Below, one piece after another: positions 55,906-64,000 of a DNA stretch of 64,000 nt. Source of the stretch: Globodera rostochiensis. Taxonomy: Eukaryota; Nematoda; Chromadorea; Rhabditida; Heteroderidae. Below the pieces are notes generated by a model that had not been told where the DNA came from, searched no databases, and was given only the letters and a program-made list of their open reading frames with translations. The stretch is from assembly GCA_018350325.1 (NCBI GenBank), contig JAEVLN010000013.1, forward strand, positions 372,001 to 436,000, in the 5' to 3' direction. Positions within the stretch are counted from its first letter, which is position 1. The number at the start of each line of letters is the position of its first letter. A program made the position numbers and the translations under genes.

Positions 55906-56787
55906 TTAAAGGTTCTTAATTTCGTCTTTAAATTGAGCTTTCCATTTACATAGATTGCTTTTTGAGGTTTTCAATAAATCAGCAATGTCACAATCACTCA
56001 TTTTCGGATTCTTCCCTTTTATTTTGGAATATTTCTTCAGAATTCCAATTTTTGTTGCATCAGAAATTTTTTTATTGCTGACAGAAAGGCCAAATTTGCG
56101 CTTCCATAAAGTAATTGTGTTGGAACAAACGCCCAATTTTCTTGCAATTTTATTATCGAGTTCACGCATTGAAATGTTTTTGAGTTTGGCCTTCTTACAT
56201 TTGCTTTTTATTTCATCAAATTGTTTCAAAATTTGACGTTTTTCGAACTCAGAAAACTTTTCTTGATTTAAACACAATTCCTTGATCCATTTATAAAGTG
56301 TTGTGCGACTAACGCCTAAATCATTTGATATTTTGGCGTGAATTTGATGCCATTCATTTCTGGAATATTTTCTGTTTTTCTTATAATCTTCTTTCATTTC
56401 ACGGAATTTTTGAACAATTTCACGTTTTTGCTGATCTGACTCAATTCTTTTAGATTTATTGGACTTATTTTGCTGTTCATCAACACTTTGATCTTGATCT
56501 GGCGCTGAATTGTTTTCGTATTCCGACCAATTTTCAGCATAAATTTCATCAAATTTCTTTTTTAATATTTCATCAATATTTTTCTGATCAGAAGTGTTTG
56601 GAGGTTGTACGTCTTGAACTTCTTCTTTAACATGTCGACAGTTACTTTCATCGTCCCATCCTTTTCCAAATATTTCATCAAATGATTTGTAAAGTTTTGA
56701 ACTTGCTCCGCTTTGGCTCACAGATTTAGCATTTTTGATAAAAGCCGTTGCAAAGAATAAAATAATAATTAATAGCCGAAATTTCAT
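55906..56787 (-). CDS. Secreted HTH-repeat protein, copy 5 (293 aa)
   Basis: The shortest family member. The ATG at 56787 is chosen because it opens the signal peptide (MKFRLLIIILFFATAFIKNA). The frame continues 61 codons upstream into non-conserved sequence. 'KLYKSFDEIFGKGWDDE' lies at 31-47, with the DSKDL segment of copies 1 and 4 deleted. 'KKKFDEIYAENWSEYE' is at 76-91. Only three modules follow: A (about 117-176), C (177-238) and D (239-291), with no B. Copies 2 and 5 share the A-type variant ending in 'YKWIKEL'. Confidence 0.7.
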   Translation of the reverse strand: MKFRLLIIILFFATAFIKNAKSVSQSGASSKLYKSFDEIFGKGWDDESNCRHVKEEVQDVQPPNTSDQKNIDEILKKKFDEIYAENWSEYENNSAPDQDQSVDEQQNKSNKSKRIESDQQKREIVQKFREMKEDYKKNRKYSRNEWHQIHAKISNDLGVSRTTLYKWIKELCLNQEKFSEFEKRQILKQFDEIKSKCKKAKLKNISMRELDNKIARKLGVCSNTITLWKRKFGLSVSNKKISDATKIGILKKYSKIKGKNPKMSDCDIADLLKTSKSNLCKWKAQFKDEIKNL

Positions 56788-56929
56788 TTCATGTTTTATG
56801 TCTAAATTTTTAAATAACATATTAATAAGAAATCTTTTGGCATGAGAATTAATTTTTATTGAAAAAGTAGCCAATAAAATTTCGATCCAACATCCTTCCC
56901 TTATTTTTATGTTGAATAATTCTTTAATA

Positions 56930-57180
56930 TTTTTGTTAAGAATTTTAGTAATAAAACTAGTTTTTGTCAATAAAAAGTCAATCTTTATTAATCCAATGCT
57001 TTATATTGATTTCCTGAATAGATAAATCGTTCAAAGCCAAATACTTTAAATTAAAAATGCGAATAATTACAGGCAATATTATTAGAAAAATCGAATAAAT
57101 AAAAGCCAATTCAATAATTTTTCATCACTTTTTAACAAGCAATCTGCTCAATTCTTTAGATTTTAGAAAATGCCAACGTG
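56930..57180. promoter_or_regulatory. Conserved upstream block plus divergent-gene fragment
   Basis: 56940-57060 is the conserved upstream block, displaced about 150 bp from the start codon by extra sequence. 57140-57178 keeps a piece of the divergent gene ('caagcaatctgctcaat', then TTTTAG and 'aaaatgcca') but little of exon 2. Confidence 0.45.
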
Positions 57181-58107
57181 AATAGATGAGTGGCTGTTGG
57201 GGAGGCTCTCAAGTGAGCGAAGCCATTTATATAGCCGCAGGGATGTGAATTGTGGGGAGGGAGGGATCATCGGTTCGGCTTCATCTCGCCGCCTCACATT
57301 TATAAATAAATGAATTTTTGCCTTTTAATTTAGTAAAAACTTCTCGTTATTCGAGAATTAACTCAGAGCTGCAAGTCTTTCTTTCCCAGTAAATATAGAA
57401 TTTTTGGATATGTTGTTCGCCGATAGACTAGGGATCTGATTTTGTGCTGGGAATAACTTGGATGTTTGATAATTTCGCAGGTTTGGCAAAGGAAAAATAC
57501 AAAAATTTTTACATAAGCAAAACCAATTTAAAAAAAAAATTAAATTTTTGTGTTTTAACCGAGAAGGGCCGTATCTGGTCCTTGAATTTCGTTGTTAGTG
57601 GGTCCTGTCGGGAAATTATTCTTTTGTAATTCCACTATTTCTAACTTCACCGTACCTTCTCACAAAGCCATAGGATTCGTCAATCTTTATTCTTTTCTTC
57701 TTACAATTGTAATATAATATATTTTTTACATATTTTAAATAAAAATATCAAAAATAATTTTTTGGAAAATCTCGATCTTTAGTGTTGCATTTTGGGCAAA
57801 AGAAAAAGACATTTTTTAGAGGTGCATTTTGTGTTTTTTTTGATCGAGCAGCCTATAAGCGAATATTTCGAGCCAATGTGCATGGCTGTAATTATCGGCA
57901 AATAAAGGAAGTGTATTTGGCTAAATGGCTCCTTTTGGGATGGATCATGTAGAAAGCTTTTTGATTTTTAATGGATCATTTATCGTTTTTTGTTTGAAAA
58001 GAACAAGTTAAAACTTGAAAATCCGATCTCTACTTATGAATTTTTAACAAAATCCGACCCAAATAACATCTTCGCGTTGAGTCTAAGCGCATAAAATGCG
58101 TATATTT
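57181..58107. other. No gene recognised
   Basis: AT-rich DNA with no supportable gene. 58020-58107 is shared with 53220-53324. Confidence 0.5.
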
Positions 58108-59304
58108 TTAAAGGTTCTTAATTTCTTCTCTAAATTGAGCTTTCCATTTAGTTAAACTACTGGTTGAGATTTGCAACAAATCAGCAATGTCACCATCACT
58201 CGTTTTCGGATTCTTTCCTTTTATTTTGGCATATTTCTTCAAAATTCCAATTTTTGTCGCGTCAGAAATTTTATTGCTAACAGAAAGGCCAAATTTGCGC
58301 TTCCAATAATAAATTGTGCTTGTAGAAACGCCCAATTTTTTTGCAATTTTCTCTTCAAGTTCACGTATTGAAATGTTTTTGAGTTTTGCCTTTTTACATT
58401 TGCTTTTTATTTCAGCAAATTGTTTTAATATTTTACGCTTTTGCTGATCAGAATAAATTTTGAGTTGAGTTATTTGATCGAGTTCCTTTTGTAAAAAACA
58501 ATCATTCTCATCTTTGACGGCATTTTTAAGTTCCTTTTTCCATAGCTTCAGCGTGCTTCTTCCAATATTTAAAGCTTTCGCTATTTCGAAATCTTTAATT
58601 TTCGGGTTATTTCTTTTAATTTCACAATATTGCCTTAGTTTTCCCATTTTTTCTTCATGCGTATATTCTTTTTTCCGAGTTAAATCAAACTCTTTTTTCC
58701 ATTTCCAAATTGTATTAATACCGACACCGACACTCTTCGCTATTTGAATACGATTTTGAGCCCATTCTTTATTTGAATATTTTCCTTTTTGCTTATATTT
58801 TTCTGTTAATGAAATAAATTCTTCAACAATTTCACGCTTTTGCTGATCAGAATAATCATTTTTGCGTCTTTTTATGAGTTTTGTGCCATTTTCTTGCACT
58901 TTTTGTCCATCAATGCAATCATTTTGATCAGTTGAATCAGCTTCATCTTCTTCAATTAATTCATTGTCTTCATCAGACCAATTTTCATCATAAATTTCAT
59001 CAAATCTTTCTTTTATTTTTCTATTGACAAAACTTTCATAATGATCAGAAAAGCTTTGCTCATTTGGATTGGGCTGATCAGTTGATTTATTCTCAACTTC
59101 TGTTGTCTGTGTTTCCATTTTATGCCATTCTTTGGTTTCTGTAAATTCCGGCACCTCCGCGTCCCAACCTTTTCCAAATATTTCATCAAATGTTTTATTT
59201 AGTTTTGGTTTTTCTCCGCCTTGGCTCACAGAATTAGCAGTTTTGGTCCAAAATGTTGCATAAATTAAGAAAATTGTTAATCGCCAAACTTTCATTGTCT
59301 GCAA
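58108..59304 (-). CDS. Secreted HTH-repeat protein, copy 6 (398 aa)
   Basis: The longest intact member. Signal peptide about 1-25 (cut near ANS). It continues with 'KLNKTFDEIFGKGWDAE', the copy-3-type linker ('VPEFTETKEWHKMET'), 'KERFDEIYDENWSDEDNEL' and a basic 'KLIKRRKND'. Modules A, B, C and D follow. The last two modules and the 3' flank are nearly the same as copy 4, while the N-terminus matches copy 3 and the truncated copies 7 and 8. Intronless, with the conserved upstream block directly before the start. Confidence 0.7.
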   Translation of the reverse strand: MQTMKVWRLTIFLIYATFWTKTANSVSQGGEKPKLNKTFDEIFGKGWDAEVPEFTETKEWHKMETQTTEVENKSTDQPNPNEQSFSDHYESFVNRKIKERFDEIYDENWSDEDNELIEEDEADSTDQNDCIDGQKVQENGTKLIKRRKNDYSDQQKREIVEEFISLTEKYKQKGKYSNKEWAQNRIQIAKSVGVGINTIWKWKKEFDLTRKKEYTHEEKMGKLRQYCEIKRNNPKIKDFEIAKALNIGRSTLKLWKKELKNAVKDENDCFLQKELDQITQLKIYSDQQKRKILKQFAEIKSKCKKAKLKNISIRELEEKIAKKLGVSTSTIYYWKRKFGLSVSNKISDATKIGILKKYAKIKGKNPKTSDGDIADLLQISTSSLTKWKAQFREEIKNL

Positions 59305-59470
59305 TTCTTTAAGAATTCTTTTAATTTTTTGATTGAAAATGTTAATAATTTTAGTAATAAACTAGTTTTTGTCAATAAAAAGCCAATCTTTATTAATCCA
59401 ATGCTTTATATTGATTTCCTGAGTAGATCAAATTGTTCAAAGCCAAATTCTTTAAATTAAAAATGCGAAT
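59305..59470 (-). promoter_or_regulatory. Conserved upstream region of HTH copy 6
   Basis: Carries the same blocks as 47313-47475 in the same order and spacing from the ATG. It extends to the 'ttactcaaaatgtgtttgaa' sequence that precedes the divergent micro-gene in other copies. Here that gene is replaced by the start of the 2,025-bp tandem unit. Confidence 0.45.
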
Positions 59471-60379
59471 AATTACAGGCTATTTTATTTAGAAAAATCG
59501 AATAAATAATAGCCAAACAATTAATTACTCAAAATGTGTTTGAAATCCTTTCTTAAGCTAGGCCTAGCTTCAGTACTGGACAGAATCGGCAATGTGGGCT
59601 TCGGACGCGTAGCCGCCTAACTTGATTTTTGGAAAAATTTAACCAAATGTTCGAATTCTGGAGGGTTCGGAATTGGTTGTAACAGAGGTCAGAATCGGAT
59701 TTTTCGACCACAAAAACTCCAGAAAAAACATATTTTGCATGATATTTAATAATCACTGACGCATTTTCCACTGACGCATTTTCCGGGAGCCGATCAAAGA
59801 GCTGAATGCTTATTATGCAAAGATAACAATGAGGAAAAACACACAATTACGCCGTGATTGGCGTGATGATTCGTGATCACGTCCATCCCTGGCACCGATC
59901 CACCCTTCTGTTGTTGTTCTTTACATAATCATAAATTAGAGTTTAAAACGCTTTTGTGTGGGTTTGCATATGGCTTTGAAAACAGCTGAAGTGCTACGGT
60001 TCGTATTTCTCGGTCCAAAAAATCAGAATTTTTCATGTCTCGCCTGATTCTATTTGGAAACGGCCATATTTATGCGAGGAACATTTTCATAACAGATGTC
60101 ATATGGTGGATTCATTTCTATTTATTTTGATTATTTATTTATTATTTTTTTGATTTAACTAATTTAATGTTTTTTTGAGGTTAATTTAAAACAAATTAAA
60201 AATTTAAATTCACCTAATTTTCATAGCATTATTTCGAAAAAATTTAACCAAAAAGCGCACGCCAGAGATCGATATTTTCTAAAAAAAAAAAATTGTCTTT
60301 TCCGCATAATTTTACAGATTTTCTCAGTTTTAGCACAATTTTCAACAAATCAGCAATGTCACGTTCACTCGTTTTCGGA

Positions 60380-61593
60380 TTATTTCCTTTTACTTAGCGC
60401 ATATTTCTTCAAAATTCCAATTTTTGTTGCATCAGAAATTTTTTTGCTCACAGAAAGGCCAAATTTGCGCTTCCAATCATAAATTGTTCTTCTACAAATG
60501 CCCAATTTTTTTGAAATTTTCTCCTCAAGTTCATTCATTGAAATGTTTTTGAGTTTTGCCTTTTTACATTTACTTTTTATTTCATCAAATTGTTTTAATA
60601 TTTCACATTTTTGTTGATCAGAATAAACTTTGTAGCGGATTATTTGATCGAGTTCCTTTTGTAAAGAATAATTATTATCATCTTTGACGGCATTTTTAAG
60701 TTCCCTTTTCCATTGCGCTAGTGTGCTTCCTCCAATATTTAACCCTTCCGTTATTTCGAAAACTTTAATTTTTGGATTGTTTCTTTTAATTTCACAATAT
60801 TTCTTTAGTTTTTCTTCTTTTTCTGCATGTGAATGGTAATTTCGAGTTAAATCAAACTCTTTTTTCCATTTTAAAATTGTCTCGCGACCGACGCAAAGAC
60901 ATTTTGCTATTTGATTATAATTTTGGTCCCATTCTTTCTTTGAATATTTTCTTTTTTGCTTATATTCATTTTTCATTTTAATAAATTCTTCAACAATTTC
61001 ACGCTTTTGCTGATCGGAATAATCTTTGAGATGGGTTATTTGACTTAGTGCAAACTCTTTTTTCCATTTTTTAATCGTATTATGACCAACACCGACACTC
61101 TTTGAAATTTTTACATAAATTTTTGGCCATGCTTTTCTGGAATGTTTTCCTTTTTGCTTATATTTTTCTGTTAATGAAATAAATTCTTTAACAATTTCAC
61201 GCTTTTGCTGATCAGAATAATCATTTTTGCGTTTTTTTTATAAGTTTTGTGCCATTTTCTTGCACTTTTTGACCTTTTTGTCCATCAATGCAATCATTTT
61301 GATCAGTTGAATCAGCTTCATCTTCTTCAATTAATTCATTGTCTTCATCAGACCAATTTTCATCATAAATTTCATCAAATCTTTCCTTTATTTTTCTATT
61401 GACAAAACTTTCATAATGATCAGAAAAGCTTTGTTCATTTGGATTGGGCTGATCAGTTGATTTATTCTCAACTTCTGTTGTCTGTGTTTCCATTTTATGC
61501 CATTCTTTGGTTTCTGTAAATTCCGGCACCTCCGCGTCCCAACCTTTTCCAAAGATTTCATCAAATGTTTTATTTAATTTTGGTTTTTCTCCG
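60380..61593 (-). pseudogene. HTH-repeat copy 7, truncated and frameshifted
   Basis: Nearly identical to copy 8, but T8 replaces T7 at about 61232-61239, breaking the frame between the 'KLIKK' segment and the first module. The start codon and signal peptide are missing: the sequence begins at the family's 'GEKPKLNKTFDEIF' position, right at the tandem-unit edge. An in-frame TGA sits just before it. The last module is cut by an early stop (frame ends KYALSKRK), so the D module is incomplete. Confidence 0.75.
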
Positions 61594-62405
61594 CTTCAGT
61601 ACTGGACAGAATCGGCAATGTGGGCTTCGGACGCGTAGCCGCCTAACTTGATTTTTGGAAAAATTTAACCAAATGTTCGAATTCTGGAGGGTTCGGAATT
61701 GGTTGTAACAGAGGTCAGAATCGGATTTTTCGACCACAAAAACTCCAGAAAAAACATATTTTGCATGATATTTAATAATCACTGACGCATTTTCCACTGA
61801 CGCATTTTCCGGGAGCCGATCAAAGAGCTGAATGCTTATTATGCAAAGATAACAATGAGGAAAAACACACAATTACGCCGTGATTGGCGTGATGATTCGT
61901 GATCACGTCCATCCCTGGCACCGATCCACCCTTCTGTTGTTGTTCTTTACATAATCATAAATTAGAGTTTAAAACGCTTTTGTGTGGGTTTGCATTTGGC
62001 TTTGAAAACAGCTGAAGTGCTACGGTTCGTATTTCTCGGTCCAAAAAATCAGAATTTTTCATGTCTCGCCTGATTCTATTTGGAAACGGCCATATTTATG
62101 CGAGGAACATTTTCATAACAGATGTCATATGGTGGATTCATTTCTATTTATTTTGATTATTTATTTATTATTTTTTTGATTTAACTAATTTAATGTTTTT
62201 TTGAGGTTAATTTAAAACAAATTAAAAATTTAAATTCACCTAATTTTCATAGCATTATTTCGAAAAAATTTAACCAAAAAGCGCACGCCAGAGATCGATA
62301 TTTTCTAAAAAAAAAAAATTGTCTTTTCCGCATAATTTTACAGATTTTCTCAGTTTTAGCACAATTTTCAACAAATCAGCAATGTCACGTTCACTCGTTT
62401 TCGGA

Positions 62406-63618
62406 TTATTTCCTTTTACTTAGCGCATATTTCTTCAAAATTCCAATTTTTGTTGCATCAGAAATTTTTTTGCTCACAGAAAGGCCAAATTTGCGCTTCC
62501 AATCATAAATTGTTCTTCTACAAATGCCCAATTTTTTTGAAATTTTCTCCTCAAGTTCATTCATTGAAATGTTTTTGAGTTTTGCCTTTTTACATTTACT
62601 TTTTATTTCATCAGATTGTTTTAATATTTCACATTTTTGTTGATCAGAATAAACTTTGTAGCGGATTATTTGATCGAGTTCCTTTTGTAAAGAATAATTA
62701 TTATCATCTTTGACGGCATTTTTAAGTTCCCTTTTCCATTGCGCTAGTGTGCTTCCTCCAATATTTAACCCTTCCGTTATTTCGAAAACTTTAATTTTTG
62801 GATTGTTTCTTTTAATTTCACAATATTTCTTTAGTTTTTCTTCTTTTTCTGCATGTGAATGGTAATTTCGAGTTAAATCAAACTCTTTTTTCCATTTTAA
62901 AATTGTCTCGCGACCGACGCAAAGACATTTTGCTATTTGATTATAATTTTGGTCCCATTCTTTCTTTGAATATTTTCTTTTTTGCTTATATTCATTTTTC
63001 ATTTTAATAAATTCTTCAACAATTTCACGCTTTTGCTGATCGGAATAATCTTTGAGATGGGTTATTTGACTTAGTGCAAACTCTTTTTTCCATTTTTTAA
63101 TCGTATTATGACCAACACCGACACTCTTTGAAATTTTTACATAAATTTTTGGCCATGCTTTTCTGGAATGTTTTCCTTTTTGCTTATATTTTTCTGTTAA
63201 TGAAATAAATTCTTTAACAATTTCACGCTTTTGCTGATCAGAATAATCATTTTTGCGTTTTTTTATAAGTTTTGTGCCATTTTCTTGCACTTTTTGACCT
63301 TTTTGTCCATCAATGCAATCATTTTGATCAGTTGAATCAGCTTCATCTTCTTCAATTAATTCATTGTCTTCATCAGACCAATTTTCATCATAAATTTCAT
63401 CAAATCTTTCCTTTATTTTTCTATTGACAAAACTTTCATAATGATCAGAAAAGCTTTGTTCATTTGGATTGGGCTGATCAGTTGATTTATTCTCAACTTC
63501 TGTTGTCTGTGTTTCCATTTTATGCCATTCTTTGGTTTCTGTAAATTCCGGCACCTCCGCGTCCCAACCTTTTCCAAAGATTTCATCAAATGTTTTATTT
63601 AATTTTGGTTTTTCTCCG
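62406..63618 (-). pseudogene. HTH-repeat copy 8, lacks signal peptide
   Basis: Open over 380 codons, with two A-type modules in series, then B, C and a truncated D: five modules, the most in the window. No signal peptide, and the upstream in-frame TGA precedes any ATG. The first in-frame ATG lies inside the linker (HKMETQ). It could only give a non-secreted product, so I treat it as a duplicated gene fragment. Confidence 0.65.
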
Positions 63619-64000
63619 CTTCAGTACTGGACAGAATCGGCAATGTGGGCTTCGGACGCGTAGCCGCCTAACTTGATTTTTGGAAAAATTTAACCAAATG
63701 TTCGAATTCTGGAGGGTTCGGAATTGGTTGTAACAGAGGTCAGAATCGGATTTTTCGACCACAAAAACTCCAGAAAAAACATATTTTGCATGATATTTAA
63801 TAATCACTGACGCATTTTCCACTGACGCATTTTCCGGGAGCCGATCAAAGAGCTGAATGCTTATTATGCAAAGATAACAATGAGGAAAAACACACAATTA
63901 CGCCGTGATTGGCGTGATGATTCGTGATCACGTCCATCCCTGGCACCGATCCACCCTTCTGTTGTTGTTCTTTACATAATCATAAATTAGAGTTTAAAAC

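Larger units (their letters stand above)
59571..64000. repeat. Tandem duplication, unit about 2,025 bp
   Basis: Unit starts ('cagtactggacagaatcggc') lie at 59571, 61597 and 63622; the third unit runs off the window. Units 1 and 2 are nearly identical. Seen differences include an extra T in an HTH frame and a change near 60590/62615. The first unit is preceded by 'ggcctagctt', the later ones by HTH-gene sequence 'tctccgctt', so the join shares GCTT. Confidence 0.9.

Noticed and set aside
55906..56970. Longer 354-residue version of HTH copy 5
   Set aside because: The extra N-terminus is not conserved and would put the signal peptide inside; the ATG at 56787 matches the family.
59553..59846. 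97-100 residue frames repeated at 61570 and 63595
   Set aside because: Identical because of the 2,025-bp tandem unit; no domain and no signal peptide, and composition is that of spacer DNA.

Overview
This window looks like nuclear DNA of a nematode, probably a plant-parasitic tylenchid (cyst-nematode type). That placement is an inference. It rests on two intron-rich conserved animal genes (a branched-chain aminotransferase and an OLRN-1/Raw-type protein), very AT-rich intergenic DNA, short introns, an unusually high share of 3' splice sites ending in AAG, and a cluster of small secreted-protein genes. No bacterial operons, ribosome binding sites or CRISPR arrays are visible.

Layout. 1-8.6 kb is a repeat field: three diverged copies of a block of about 1.1 kb, several GC-rich minisatellites, a 150-bp satellite in about nine copies and a 140-bp satellite. 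9.0-9.8 kb is a direct duplication, followed by an unclassified GC-rich block (9.9-10.9 kb). 11.45-22.56 kb is one degenerate rolling-circle transposon (Helitron type) on the + strand. It has Rep HUH and two-tyrosine motifs and a Pif1-type helicase C-terminus. The central helicase motifs are missing, and a tandem satellite sits in their place. Downstream it carries a macro domain and an OTU cysteine-protease domain. 23.1-24.4 kb holds a decaying MATH-BTB gene.

25.4-64 kb looks like a secreted-protein island. A small six-cysteine, knottin-like peptide gene (25.4 kb) is followed by six intact, intronless genes on the minus strand for a family of 293-398 aa proteins. Each has a signal peptide, two 'FDE(I/M)-x-W' acidic motifs and 3-4 tandem helix-turn-helix-like modules of 50-60 aa. 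The island also holds two truncated tandem copies with up to 5 modules, one chimera with the knottin locus, and one relic. Several of these genes share a conserved upstream region of about 170 bp, and divergent from it lie remnants of a second, tiny secreted-protein gene. Two ordinary genes sit inside the island and are transcribed towards each other: bcat (+, nine exons) and an olrn-1/raw-like gene (-, eleven exons, with a hAT-like MITE in intron 1). tRNA-derived repeats and a 2,025-bp tandem duplication complete the right arm.

Most remarkable are the modular, predicted-secreted HTH-repeat family and the Helitron carrying macro and OTU domains. Functions given for the HTH family and the knottin-like peptide are inferences from sequence architecture only.
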